From: Bacillota bacterium
GTDB lineage: Bacteria > Bacillota > Clostridia > Peptostreptococcales > Anaerovoracaceae
DNA length: 33,090 bases
Assembly (NCBI GenBank): GCA_017438285.1
Contig: JAFRVY010000025.1
Location: 1 to 33,090, forward strand
Reading direction: 5' to 3'
The notes below the pieces were generated by a model, which saw nothing but the letters and a program-made list of their open reading frames with translations, was not told the origin of the DNA and searched no databases. Position 1 is the stretch's first letter. Every line of letters begins with the position of its first letter. Both the position numbers and the translations under genes were made by a program. Shown here one piece after another: positions 15,103-24,379 of this stretch.

Positions 15103-17304
15103 ATGAAAAAGAAATCAGAATTTCTCAAGACAATTTCAGATATGAATCCGAACTACAACATGGAGGTCATCGAAAAGGCGTATGACGTTGCCGAAGAGAT
15201 GCACCGGGGACAGCTCAGAAAGTCGGGGGAACCTTACTTGATCCATCCGATGGCTGTTGCCGAGATCCTTGCCGAACTGGGCATGGACGAATCGACTATC
15301 GTCGCCGGACTTCTCCATGATGTAGTTGAGGATACGCCATACACTGAAGAAGAGCTGCGAAAGGATTTCGGTGATGAAATCGCTCTTCTCGTTGATGGTG
15401 TCACGAAACTGGGCACACTCAAGTCCGCCAGTAATGAAGTTCGTCAGGTTGAGAATCTGAGAAAGATGTTCCTTGCTATGTCAAAGGACATCCGTGTTCT
15501 GATCATCAAGCTTTCAGACAGACTGCACAATCTTCGCACGATCAACTACATGACCCATGAAAAGATCGTCGAGAAGTGTCAGGAAACCCTTGATATCTAC
15601 GCGCCGCTTGCCGCCAGACTTGGTATCTATACCATGAAGATGGAACTGGAGGATATCGCGCTCAAGTTCCTGGAGCCTGAGGCATATTACGATCTGGCAG
15701 AGCAGGTGAGTGAGCGTAAGGAAGAGCGCGAGGAGGTCATAAACGACGTCGTAGAGAGAATTCAGGCGACCCTTGATGAAATAGGTATCAAACATGAAAT
15801 CTACGGCAGATCCAAGCATTTTTACAGCATCTACAAGAAGATGGCTTTCCAGCATAAGAGCATCGATGAAATATTCGATCTCATGGCGGTAAGAATCATC
15901 GTCGATACGGTCAGAGACTGCTACGCGGTCCTGGGTCTCGTCCACACCATGTGGAAACCGATCCCCGGCAGATTCAAGGACTACATTGCCATGCCGAAAC
16001 CGAATATGTACCAGTCCCTTCATACGACAGTCATCGGTGACACCGGCAAGCCTTTTGAGATCCAGATCAGGACCCATGAGATGCACAGAATAGCCGAATA
16101 CGGTATCGCAGCTCACTGGAAATACAAGGAAGGCGCGTCAGACGATAAGGAAGATGTGAAGCTTTCCTGGCTCAGACAGGCCCTCGAGTGGCAAAAGGAC
16201 GTCAAGGATCCAAAGGAGTTCATGGAATCTCTGAAGATGGATCTCTTCTCCAATCAGGTATTCGTATTCACACCGCAGGGCGAAGTTATCGAACTTCCTG
16301 CAGGTGCGACCCCTCTGGACTTTGCATTCAAGATCCATACGGACGTTGGTTGCAAATGCGTCGGCGCCAAAGTCAACGGCAAGATGGTGACCATTGACCA
16401 CGAACTGGAAAACGGCAATATCGTAGAAATCGTCACTTCAGCCAACGCCGCCGGACCGAGCATCGACTGGCTCAAGATCGCCAAGAGCAGTTCGGCGCGC
16501 AACAAGATCAGACAGTGGCTCAAAAAAGAAAATCGTAATGATTCCGTCGACAAGGGCAAGGATATGTTCAACCAGTATCTGCGAAAGAAGGGTTACGATC
16601 CGAAGCACCTGCTGAAGAACTCCTACATCAACAAAGCGCTCAAGGAATTCGATTTTAAGACATCTGACGAGCTGTATACGCAGTTGAGCTATGGCGGCAA
16701 CTTCCAGACGAAGGTGGCCCAGCTCCTGCAAAAATACTACGACGAAGAGCATGCAATCGAAACGGATAAAGACGAAAAGTCACTCATCGATGACCTGAAT
16801 GAAATCGGCGAAAAGACCAGCAAGCGTGCCGAACAGGAACGGCACATGCGGCGGGACGAATCCGGCGTCATGGTCGAGGGCGTCGACAACCTCATGATCA
16901 GAATGGCCAACTGCTGCAACCCGGTTCCGGGCGATGAGATCATCGGATACATCACGAAGGGCAGGGGCATCACGGTTCACAGGAAAGACTGCGACAACAT
17001 CAAGGCTATGCCGCCTGATGAACAGCAAAGGCTTATCGAAGTCATCTGGGATCCGGATAAGGCCGTTTCCGAGTTTGCCTGTGAGGTCTGCATCATCACC
17101 AAAGACCAGAAGGGCATGATCTCCAACATATCCAAGATATGCGAGGATATGGACGTTCGAATCGTTGGACTCAACGCGCAGGAATACAAAGATGATACTT
17201 ACAGGATCGACATGAAACTGATGATTCATGACAAGAGTCAGGTCGAAAAGATCTGCAGATCCTTCAAGAGTGTACAGGGAATATTGGAAGCTTACAGAAT
17301 ATGA
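15103..17304 (+). CDS. rel: Bifunctional (p)ppGpp synthetase/hydrolase Rel
   Basis: This 733-residue protein has the full Rel/SpoT layout and makes and breaks the alarmone (p)ppGpp on amino acid starvation. The HD hydrolase domain shows His48 (LIHP), His72-Asp73 (LLHDVVEDT) and Asp139 (LSDRLHNLRT), so hydrolysis should be active. The synthetase shows RFKDYIAMPKPNMYQSLHTT near 291-310; its RFKD matches the RXKD loop of bifunctional enzymes. TGS (about 385-445), a Cys-rich domain (CCN near 605 and HRKDCDN) and a C-terminal ACT domain follow. Length equals typical Gram-positive Rel (about 735). The start is 12 bases after secDF and has only a weak ribosome site. Its stop overlaps the dtd start (ATGA). 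Confidence 0.97.
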   Translation: MKKKSEFLKTISDMNPNYNMEVIEKAYDVAEEMHRGQLRKSGEPYLIHPMAVAEILAELGMDESTIVAGLLHDVVEDTPYTEEELRKDFGDEIALLVDGVTKLGTLKSASNEVRQVENLRKMFLAMSKDIRVLIIKLSDRLHNLRTINYMTHEKIVEKCQETLDIYAPLAARLGIYTMKMELEDIALKFLEPEAYYDLAEQVSERKEEREEVINDVVERIQATLDEIGIKHEIYGRSKHFYSIYKKMAFQHKSIDEIFDLMAVRIIVDTVRDCYAVLGLVHTMWKPIPGRFKDYIAMPKPNMYQSLHTTVIGDTGKPFEIQIRTHEMHRIAEYGIAAHWKYKEGASDDKEDVKLSWLRQALEWQKDVKDPKEFMESLKMDLFSNQVFVFTPQGEVIELPAGATPLDFAFKIHTDVGCKCVGAKVNGKMVTIDHELENGNIVEIVTSANAAGPSIDWLKIAKSSSARNKIRQWLKKENRNDSVDKGKDMFNQYLRKKGYDPKHLLKNSYINKALKEFDFKTSDELYTQLSYGGNFQTKVAQLLQKYYDEEHAIETDKDEKSLIDDLNEIGEKTSKRAEQERHMRRDESGVMVEGVDNLMIRMANCCNPVPGDEIIGYITKGRGITVHRKDCDNIKAMPPDEQQRLIEVIWDPDKAVSEFACEVCIITKDQKGMISNISKICEDMDVRIVGLNAQEYKDDTYRIDMKLMIHDKSQVEKICRSFKSVQGILEAYRI

Positions 17305-17750
17305 GAGCAGTCGTACAGAGAGTTACAAAAAGTTCGGTTGCCGTAGACGGCAAAACGACAGGCGCGATCGAAAAGGGTCTGATGGTGCTGCTCGGCGTCA
17401 AAAAAGGCGATACAGCCAAGGATGTCGAATACATCTCCAGAAAGATTTCCGCCCTCAGAGTTTTTGACGACGAGAAGGGCGTCATGAACAAAAGCATCAA
17501 GGAGGCGGGAGGAGATATCCTTATCGTTTCCCAGTTCACGCTTTTGGGAGATGTGAGAAAGGGAAACAGACCGAGCTATTTCGATGCAGCAGGACCGGAG
17601 GAAGCCAACGCCCTCTATCGCGAGGTCATCGCAAGCCTTCAGGCCGAAGGACTCCATGTGGAGGAGGGTGTGTTTCAGGCGGAAATGGCCCTTGATATTT
17701 CAAATGACGGCCCTGTAACGATACTTCTGGACAGCGAAAGGAGTTTTTAA
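17301..17750 (+). CDS. dtd: D-aminoacyl-tRNA deacylase
   Basis: This 149-residue protein cleaves D-amino acids (and glycine mischarged on tRNA-Ala) from tRNA. The two active-site motifs are present: SQFTLLGD (77-84) and NDGPVT (135-140), whose Gly-Pro forms the chiral-rejection site across the dimer. The N-terminus MRAVVQRV is canonical. It overlaps the rel stop by four bases (ATGA), which implies translational coupling; rel-dtd adjacency is widespread in Firmicutes. Confidence 0.96.
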   Translation: MRAVVQRVTKSSVAVDGKTTGAIEKGLMVLLGVKKGDTAKDVEYISRKISALRVFDDEKGVMNKSIKEAGGDILIVSQFTLLGDVRKGNRPSYFDAAGPEEANALYREVIASLQAEGLHVEEGVFQAEMALDISNDGPVTILLDSERSF

Positions 17751-18373
17751 TGCAGATTCTGAGTCTGTCTTCAGGTCCAATCGGGACCAATACATTTTTT
17801 GTATATGACGAAGAAACCAAAAAGGGCTTTCTTGTAGATCCCGGCGGATACAGCAAAGTTCTTACAGATAAAATCAAAGAATTAGATCTGGATCTCATGT
17901 ACGTGATCCTTACTCACGGACACGCAGATCACATTATGGGCGTCAAAGCTTATCTCAAAGACTTCCCGGACGCAAAAGTCGTAGCCAGCAAAGACGAAGC
18001 GGAGATGCTTTCAGACACGAGTTTCAATATGAGCGAGCAGTTCGGCATGCCGACATCACTCACGGCTGACATCAATGTGGAAGACGGTGAAACATTTACC
18101 GTCGGCAATCTGGAATTGAAGTTTCTCGCAACGCCCGGTCATTCTCCGGGAGGCATGTGCATCTATATTGCAAGCGAGAACACGCTCTTCAGCGGTGATA
18201 CGCTGTTTCAGGCATCCATCGGCAGAACGGATTTTCCGGGCAGTTCCTATGAGGTGCTCGCCGATTCCGTTCACACGAAACTGTGGCCGCTTCCGGATGA
18301 GACCAGCGTCTTCCCGGGACACATGGGGCCGACGACCATAGGATTTGAGAAAGAGAATAATCCATTTGTATAG
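17750..18373 (+). CDS. MBL-fold metallohydrolase (glyoxalase II-like, YqgX type)
   Basis: This 207-residue protein has the metallo-beta-lactamase fold metal ligands: HGHADH (56-61), His131, Asp150 (FSGDTLF) and His191 (FPGHMGP). Short members of this type, such as B. subtilis YqgX, resemble hydroxyacylglutathione hydrolase but lack its C-terminal substrate domain, so the natural thioester is unclear. The ATG shares one base with the dtd stop (TAATG), which suggests coupled translation. A family member is commonly found in this position between dtd and hemZ in Clostridia. Confidence 0.93.
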   Translation: MQILSLSSGPIGTNTFFVYDEETKKGFLVDPGGYSKVLTDKIKELDLDLMYVILTHGHADHIMGVKAYLKDFPDAKVVASKDEAEMLSDTSFNMSEQFGMPTSLTADINVEDGETFTVGNLELKFLATPGHSPGGMCIYIASENTLFSGDTLFQASIGRTDFPGSSYEVLADSVHTKLWPLPDETSVFPGHMGPTTIGFEKENNPFV

Positions 18374-19793
18374 ATTTCAGTTTAAGGGAACAGACAACAT
18401 AAACCAGTTCGAGGAACTGATCAAAGTATTTCTGCAGCCTTCCGAATACGTGATCGGCGAACATGCCGATTACATATACGAGTACAAAGGCGACAAGGAT
18501 GAGGTCAAGCGCAGGTTATATGCAGATCTCGCCGCACTGACGGGCAAACATCCGAAGTGGGGGATCCTGACAGGCATACGGCCGGTAAAACTCGCTTCTG
18601 AGCTTGCTTTGACCGCAGACCCATATAAAGTCCTCACGGATGATTATTATCTTCATGAGAGCAAAGCAGCGCTGACGACAGAGATCCTCGATTACCAGCA
18701 GGAGCAGATCGGCAAACCGCAAACGGGCAGCCTTTCCGTATACATCGGAATCCCGTTTTGCCCAACGAGATGCCTGTACTGCTCATTCACATCGAATCAG
18801 GTGTCAGACAGTGAAATCGATCGGTATCTGGAAGCGCTTCATCAGGAGATCGATGCCTGCGGGGAGATGATCCGCAAAGGCCGGCCGGCAGGTTGGCAGG
18901 TCAGCCATCAGTGCAGAGCGGTCGGATTCAGACCGAAAGACTGCGATGTCATCTTCTGGCCGGAGCATTACCAGATCGAATCCCTGTATTTCGGCGGAGG
19001 AACACCAACGACGCTCACGGCAGGGCAGCTGGATGAAATGCTGACGAAGACGGAAAAGGCTTTTGATCTGTCAAAGATCAGAGAATACACAGTTGAGGCC
19101 GGTCGTCCTGACACGATCACCGAAGATAAGATCAGAGTTCTTCTCGATCATGGCGTCGACAGAATCAGCATCAACCCGCAGACGACGAAACAAAAGACAC
19201 TGGAACTGATCGGCCGAAAGCATACCGTAGACGACGTGTATAAAGCCTTTGAAATCGCTGTGAAGTGCGGCGTGAAGGTCATCAATACGGACCTGATCGC
19301 AGGCCTTCCGGAGGAGACTCACGACGACTTCATGAAAAGCGTCAGCGATATCATCGGTCTCGGTGCAGATAACATCACGCTCCACACACTGGCCGTCAAA
19401 CGGGCGTCAAAGCTCAAAGAGCTGGATGAAAATTTCAATTACAGGGACGAGCTTTTGCGCGAGGAGATGCTGCGGGACGCACATGAGATGCTCAGAGAGC
19501 ACGGCTTCCGGCCATACTATCTGTACCGGCAGAAGCATACTAGCGGAAACACGGAAAACACGGGCTTTTGCAAAGACGACAAAGCCTCGATATACAACAT
19601 CAGGATCATGGAGGAGAAACAGTCGATTCTGGCTTTCGGAGCCGGCGGCATCAGCAAGGTCTATTATCCTGAAGAAAACAGATTGGAACGCATTGCGAAT
19701 GTGTCGAATTATCAGATTTACATAGAACGCATTGACGAAATGATAGAAAGAAAGAGAACAGGAGGAATTGTAAATGTTAACGAATGCACCTAA
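18366..19793 (+). CDS. hemZ: HemZ-type radical SAM coproporphyrinogen dehydrogenase-like protein
   Basis: This protein of about 475 residues has the radical SAM motif CPTRCLYC (Cys132, Cys136, Cys139 from this start) and FGGGTPTTL (209-217). HemZ is related to HemN, but whether it truly oxidises coproporphyrinogen is debated, and no other haem gene is seen here. No ATG or GTG fits the start: TTG at 18366 has a weak AAAGAGA upstream and overlaps the MBL stop by 8 bases; TTG at 18345 is the alternative. Between the radical SAM cysteines and GGGTPTT is an extra segment of about 30 residues with two Cys and two His. The 3' end overlaps hisS by 20 bases. Confidence 0.88.
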   Translation: MYRFQFKGTDNINQFEELIKVFLQPSEYVIGEHADYIYEYKGDKDEVKRRLYADLAALTGKHPKWGILTGIRPVKLASELALTADPYKVLTDDYYLHESKAALTTEILDYQQEQIGKPQTGSLSVYIGIPFCPTRCLYCSFTSNQVSDSEIDRYLEALHQEIDACGEMIRKGRPAGWQVSHQCRAVGFRPKDCDVIFWPEHYQIESLYFGGGTPTTLTAGQLDEMLTKTEKAFDLSKIREYTVEAGRPDTITEDKIRVLLDHGVDRISINPQTTKQKTLELIGRKHTVDDVYKAFEIAVKCGVKVINTDLIAGLPEETHDDFMKSVSDIIGLGADNITLHTLAVKRASKLKELDENFNYRDELLREEMLRDAHEMLREHGFRPYYLYRQKHTSGNTENTGFCKDDKASIYNIRIMEEKQSILAFGAGGISKVYYPEENRLERIANVSNYQIYIERIDEMIERKRTGGIVNVNECT

Positions 19794-21027
19794 AGGAACA
19801 AAGGATGTAATGCCTGATCAGGCTTATAAGTGGCACTACATCGAGGAGAAATTCGCCGAGATCTGCAGAAGATACGGATTCAAGGAAGTAAGGACACCGA
19901 TTTTTGAGCATACCGAACTGTTCCAGAGAGGTGTTGGAGATACAACGGACATCGTACAGAAGGAAATGTACACCTTCAAGGATTTTGGAAACAGAAGCAT
20001 TACCCTGAGACCGGAAGGAACTTCACCGGTTGCCAGAGCCCTCTGTGAACACAAGACTTACGCGGAACCGCAGCCAACAAAGGTCTATTACAATATTCCG
20101 TGCTGCAGATACGAAAAGCCGCAGTCAGGAAGACTCAGGGAATTCCACCAGTTCGGCGTTGAGACTTTTGGAACGATGAATATGATGGCGGACGCTGAGA
20201 TCATCGCTATCGGATACGATTTCATCAACGAGATGGGGATCACCGATGTCGTTCTCGAGATCAACAGTGTTGGATGTCCGGAATGCAGAGGCAAGCATAG
20301 AGATGCGCTGAGAAAGTTCCTCGAGCCGAAGTACGATGAGCTTTGTCCGACCTGTCAGGAGAGATTCCACACCAACCCGATGAGAATCCTCGACTGCAAG
20401 TCGCCGATCGACCAGGAGCTGGTCAAGGATGCTCCGATGATGCTCGACTATCTGTGCGACGACTGCAAGGAGGCATTTGAACAGCTGAAGGCAAATCTGG
20501 ACGCCTTTGGCATCAAATATGTGGTCAATCCGAAGATCGTAAGAGGTCTGGATTACTATACGAAGACAGCTTTTGAGTTCGTAACGACGAAGATCGGCGC
20601 GCAGGGCACCGTTTGCGGCGGCGGCAGATATGACGGACTTGTCGCAGAAATCGGCGGACCGGATACGCCTGGCGTTGGCTGGGGCATGGGCAAGGAACGT
20701 ATCCTCATGACCATGGAAGCCTGCGGCGTTGAGATCCCTGAGCCGCAGGAGACGGATGTCTTCATCGCATTCATGGGAGACAAGGCCAAAGCCTTTGCGC
20801 TGAAGCTGATGCATGACCTGAGACTGGCAGGCGTAGCCGTTCAGATGGACGTCATGGGCAGAAACTTCAAGAACCAGTTCAAGTACGCCAACAGAACTGG
20901 CGCTGCCAAGACTGTTATCATCGGCGAAAACGAGCTGAACGAAGGAAAGCTGCAGATCAAGGACATGGAATCCGGAGAACAGAGAGAAGTTCCGATCGAC
21001 AGCATCATGGACGAACTTACGAAATAA
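19774..21027 (+). CDS. hisS: Histidyl-tRNA synthetase
   Basis: This 417-residue class II synthetase charges tRNA-His. It begins with the typical PKGTKDVMPDQAYKW, has motif 2 TLRPEGTSPVAR near 75-86, the histidine signature RGLDYYTKTAFEF (257-269), GGGRYDGL near 286-293 and motif 3 GWGMGKER near 304-311. A C-terminal anticodon-binding domain follows. AGGAGG lies about 9 bases before the ATG, inside the end of hemZ. There is no T-box or promoter in front, unlike the hisS-aspS operon of Bacillus, so expression depends on the upstream operon. Confidence 0.97.
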   Translation: MLTNAPKGTKDVMPDQAYKWHYIEEKFAEICRRYGFKEVRTPIFEHTELFQRGVGDTTDIVQKEMYTFKDFGNRSITLRPEGTSPVARALCEHKTYAEPQPTKVYYNIPCCRYEKPQSGRLREFHQFGVETFGTMNMMADAEIIAIGYDFINEMGITDVVLEINSVGCPECRGKHRDALRKFLEPKYDELCPTCQERFHTNPMRILDCKSPIDQELVKDAPMMLDYLCDDCKEAFEQLKANLDAFGIKYVVNPKIVRGLDYYTKTAFEFVTTKIGAQGTVCGGGRYDGLVAEIGGPDTPGVGWGMGKERILMTMEACGVEIPEPQETDVFIAFMGDKAKAFALKLMHDLRLAGVAVQMDVMGRNFKNQFKYANRTGAAKTVIIGENELNEGKLQIKDMESGEQREVPIDSIMDELTK

Positions 21028-21067
21028 ACGACAAATGACGACATAACAACAAAAGGAGACATAATAG

Positions 21068-22831
21068 ATGGTTTACAAGCGTACGCATATGTGCGGTGAA
21101 CTGAGAAGTGAAGACATCGGGGAAAAGGTCGTACTGAACGGCTGGATCCAGAAAAGAAGAAACCTGGGAGGTCTGATTTTCTGCGACGTCAGAGATAAGA
21201 CCGGCATCACACAGGTGCTCTTTAATGACAGCATTCCGGAGGAACTGTTCAATCGTGCCGATTCACTGAGAAGCGAATACGTAGTTGGCATCAAGGGAAC
21301 TGTAGCGGAGAGGGAATCCAAGAATCCCGACATGCCGACAGGTGATATCGAGGTCATTGCAGATGATCTGGTTATCTATTCCAAATCAGACACGCCGCCG
21401 ATCTACATCAAGGACGATGACAACGTAGACGACAATCTGAGGCTGAAATACAGATATCTGGATCTGCGTAAGAAAAAGATGCAGGACAACCTGACCTTCA
21501 GGGCGAATTTGACCACCCTGGCGAGAAACTACTTCGCCGAGTGCGGATTTACGGAAGTCGAAACGCCGATGCTCATCAAGTCCACGCCGGAAGGTGCCAG
21601 AGATTATTTGGTTCCGAGCCGTGTCAATCTGGGACATTTCTACGCGCTGCCGCAGTCTCCGCAGACCTTCAAGCAGCTGCTGATGGTCGGCGGAACGGAC
21701 AGATACTTCCAGATCGTCAAATGCTTCAGAGACGAAGACCTGAGAGCCGACAGACAGCCGGAATTCACGCAGATCGACCTGGAGATGTCATTTGTTGACG
21801 TTGACGATGTGATCGAAGTCCAGGAAGGTTTCCTGAAGCGTGTCATGAAGGAAATGAAAGGCATCGACATTGAAACGCCGTTCCCGAGAATGACATACGA
21901 AGAAGCTATGACAAGATTCGGAAGCGACAAGCCGGATACAAGATTCGGCTTCGAGCTGCAGGATATCTCTGATAAAGTCAAAGACTGCGAATTCAAGGTA
22001 TTTACTGATGCGATCGCAGCCGGCGGAAGCGTCAGAGCCATCTGTATCGACGGCGCAGCTGAAAGCTACACGAGAAAGAAGATCGACAAGCTGACGGAAG
22101 CTGTCAAGAGTTACGGTGCAAAGGGCATGGTATGGATGAAGGTAGCCGAAGACGGCGTTTCCTCATCGGTCAACAAGTTCTTTACACCGGAACAGCTTGC
22201 AGACATTGCATCGTCTCTCGGTGCAAAGGCAGGGGATCTGATTCTCATCATTTCAGATAAGAACAACGTCGTATTCGACAGCCTCGGTTTCCTGCGAAGA
22301 CATATTGCAGGCGAAATGGGACTGCTTGATGATAATCAGTTTAATTTCCTCTGGGTCGTTGACTTCCCGCTCTTTGAATATGACGAGAAGGAAGACAGAT
22401 GGTCCGCAATGCATCATCCGTTCACATCGCCGAAGGCGGAGCATGCGCAGCTTCTCAAGGATGATCCGCATGCATGTCTCGCAAACGCCTATGACATCGT
22501 GCTGAACGGCGTTGAACTGGGCGGCGGAAGCATCAGGATCCACGACCAGGAAATGCAGGAAGACATGTTCAAGGCTTTGAACATGAACGAAGAAGAAATC
22601 AACGAGAAATTCGGATTCCTCGTAGAAGCGTTCAAGTACGGAGCGCCTCCTCACGGCGGCCTGGCGTACGGTCTGGACAGACTGGTCATGCTTCTGACAG
22701 GGGAGAAGTCCATCCGTGAAGTCATCGCATTCCCGAAGAACCAGAACGCACAGTGTATGGTCAGCGAGGCTCCGGGAATCGTCGATGAAGCACAGCTCGA
22801 AGAATTGGGCATCGCTCTGAGAAAAGAATAA
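21068..22831 (+). CDS. aspS: Aspartyl-tRNA synthetase
   Basis: This 587-residue enzyme is the long bacterial form of AspRS. It has an N-terminal OB-fold (GWIQKRRNLGGLIFCDVRD, about 20-38), a class IIb catalytic core with RYRYLDLR near 121-129 (includes LKYRYLDLRKK), QSPQTFKQLLM near 197-207, and GLAYGLDRL near 531-539 (motif 3). The bacterial GAD insertion lies about 290-420. Whether it also charges tRNA-Asn cannot be judged from this window. It follows hisS by 40 bases, with AAAGGAG as ribosome binding site. Confidence 0.97.
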   Translation: MVYKRTHMCGELRSEDIGEKVVLNGWIQKRRNLGGLIFCDVRDKTGITQVLFNDSIPEELFNRADSLRSEYVVGIKGTVAERESKNPDMPTGDIEVIADDLVIYSKSDTPPIYIKDDDNVDDNLRLKYRYLDLRKKKMQDNLTFRANLTTLARNYFAECGFTEVETPMLIKSTPEGARDYLVPSRVNLGHFYALPQSPQTFKQLLMVGGTDRYFQIVKCFRDEDLRADRQPEFTQIDLEMSFVDVDDVIEVQEGFLKRVMKEMKGIDIETPFPRMTYEEAMTRFGSDKPDTRFGFELQDISDKVKDCEFKVFTDAIAAGGSVRAICIDGAAESYTRKKIDKLTEAVKSYGAKGMVWMKVAEDGVSSSVNKFFTPEQLADIASSLGAKAGDLILIISDKNNVVFDSLGFLRRHIAGEMGLLDDNQFNFLWVVDFPLFEYDEKEDRWSAMHHPFTSPKAEHAQLLKDDPHACLANAYDIVLNGVELGGGSIRIHDQEMQEDMFKALNMNEEEINEKFGFLVEAFKYGAPPHGGLAYGLDRLVMLLTGEKSIREVIAFPKNQNAQCMVSEAPGIVDEAQLEELGIALRKE

Positions 22832-22849
22832 CTCTGAGAAAAGAATGAG

Positions 22850-23449
22850 ATGAAGATTGGAATTTTCGGAGGAACCTTCGATCCCGTCCATCTGGGGCAC
22901 ATATCACTTGCCGAAGACGCCTGTGAACAGGCGGGTCTGAAAGAAGTGATCATGGTACCGGCCAGAATACAGCCGTTTAAACAGGACAAACACACTGCAT
23001 CAGGTCATGACAGGCTCAGGATGCTTGCCCTGGAGGCTGAATGGAATGACAGGATCACTGTTTCCAGCTATGAACTTGATAATGAGAGTGTGTCCTACAC
23101 TTATCTGACACTGCGGGCAATGCAGGAGCGTCATCCCGATGACGAGCTGTATTTCATCTGCGGTGCGGACAGTCTGCTCAAGATCCACACCTGGATGCAC
23201 GCCGACGAGCTTTTGACCAGCTACTCCTATATCATCGGCGCAAGGCCCGGATATAAGGAACAGGAGGTGCAGGAGCAGATACAAAGGCTTCACGATACGT
23301 ATGGTACCAACATCGTCCTTATCAATAACAAACAGATGGACATTTCATCGACCGAAATCAGGGATCGTCTGGCTGCAGGACAAAGTGTTTCTGATCTGAT
23401 TTCTCCAAAAGTAGAAAGGTATATCAAAGAGCATGAACTCTACAGATAA
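22850..23449 (+). CDS. nadD: Nicotinate-nucleotide adenylyltransferase
   Basis: This 199-residue nucleotidyltransferase joins ATP and nicotinate mononucleotide in NAD synthesis. GGTFDPVHLGH (7-17) is the HxGH nucleotide-binding motif and SSTEIRDRL near 165-173 is the ISSTxIR signature. It starts 18 bases after aspS and overlaps yqeK by 17 bases. The nadD-yqeK-rsfS order is conserved in Firmicutes. Confidence 0.96.
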   Translation: MKIGIFGGTFDPVHLGHISLAEDACEQAGLKEVIMVPARIQPFKQDKHTASGHDRLRMLALEAEWNDRITVSSYELDNESVSYTYLTLRAMQERHPDDELYFICGADSLLKIHTWMHADELLTSYSYIIGARPGYKEQEVQEQIQRLHDTYGTNIVLINNKQMDISSTEIRDRLAAGQSVSDLISPKVERYIKEHELYR

Positions 23450-24026
23450 ACACGAGGAGCTAGTAAACAGGTGTCTGGAACGCATCGGCCGGGATCTGAA
23501 GGAGCGGAGAGTGGAACACACTAAGAATGTGGCAAAGGAAGCCCTACGACTTGCAGAAAAGTACGGCGCTGACAAGCAGAAGGCTGAGATCGCGGCATTG
23601 CTTCACGATATTGCCAGGAACCTGCCGGAAGAAGAAATGAACGCTTATGTGCGTGAATTGAACCTGGATGAACATTATCTGAACAATAAGAATCTGGCCC
23701 ACAGCAAGGTGGCGGCATATCTTATCAGACGTGATTTCGGAATCACAGACGAAGAAATACTGAATGCGGTCTTGTACCACACAACAGGCCGCGAAAATAT
23801 GACACTGCTTGAAAAAATCATATTTCTTGCGGATGCCATAGAGCCGGGGAGAACATACCCGGCGGTAAACGAATTGAGAGCGCTTGCCTATGAGGATCTG
23901 AACAGGGCCTGCGCCTTCTCACTCAGTAAAACGATACAATATGTGGAATCGAGAGGCGCATATCTCGATCCCGATACAGCAAACGCATTGGAATACTTTA
24001 AGAGGGAGATTAATCAATATGAATGA
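23433..24026 (+). CDS. yqeK: HD-domain hydrolase YqeK (symmetrical Ap4A hydrolase type)
   Basis: This 197-residue protein is an HD-domain phosphohydrolase. HTKNVAKEALRLAEKYG (about 30-46) and LLHDIAR (about 57-63) provide the first metal ligands, and HSKVAAYLIRRDFGI plus YHTTGRENM supply the others. YqeK members split diadenosine tetraphosphate symmetrically into two ADP in Gram-positive bacteria that lack ApaH. The ATG lies inside the end of nadD; its ribosome site is poor (AGAAAGG 13 bases upstream), so it probably relies on coupling. The end overlaps rsfS by 8 bases. Confidence 0.93.
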   Translation: MNSTDKHEELVNRCLERIGRDLKERRVEHTKNVAKEALRLAEKYGADKQKAEIAALLHDIARNLPEEEMNAYVRELNLDEHYLNNKNLAHSKVAAYLIRRDFGITDEEILNAVLYHTTGRENMTLLEKIIFLADAIEPGRTYPAVNELRALAYEDLNRACAFSLSKTIQYVESRGAYLDPDTANALEYFKREINQYE

Positions 24027-24366
24027 ACCAAGAGAAAAGGCAGAACTGATTGCAAAGACTTTGTATGATAAGAAGGGTATCGATGTCATCATCATCGATA
24101 TCTCAGCGAAATCCAGCTTTGCCGATTACTTCGTTATCGCATCCGGCGGCAGCGACAGACAGGTCGCAGCCCTCGTTGAAAATGTTGAAGATCTGATGGA
24201 GCCGCAGGGCACCTTCCCGAAGAGCGTAGAGGGCAGGAAGTCTTCAGGCTGGATACTGATGGACTATGGTGATGTTGTAGTCAACATCATGTCCGTAGAA
24301 ATGAGAGACCGATACAATCTCGAAAAAGTATGGGGAGATTGTGAAATCATAGAATACGAAAACTAA
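24019..24366 (+). CDS. rsfS: Ribosome silencing factor RsfS
   Basis: This 115-residue protein binds ribosomal protein uL14 and blocks subunit joining, lowering translation in starvation. [36 protein letters not shown] and [12 protein letters not shown] are family hallmarks. I choose the ATG at 24019, 10 bases after AGGGAG, rather than the longer frame starting at 23941 inside yqeK, because the protein then starts at the expected [15 protein letters not shown] and has normal length. Confidence 0.95.
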   Translation: MNEPREKAELIAKTLYDKKGIDVIIIDISAKSSFADYFVIASGGSDRQVAALVENVEDLMEPQGTFPKSVEGRKSSGWILMDYGDVVVNIMSVEMRDRYNLEKVWGDCEIIEYEN

Positions 24367-24379
24367 TTTGGAGGAAATA

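Noticed and set aside
20125-20814. 229-codon minus-strand frame inside hisS
   Set aside because: It lies wholly within a well-supported synthetase gene and has no coherent protein features.
21028-21067. T-box or other leader in front of hisS, aspS or leuS
   Set aside because: The gaps before these genes are 40 bases or less, or there is an overlap. There is no room for a T-box and no T-box sequence is seen.
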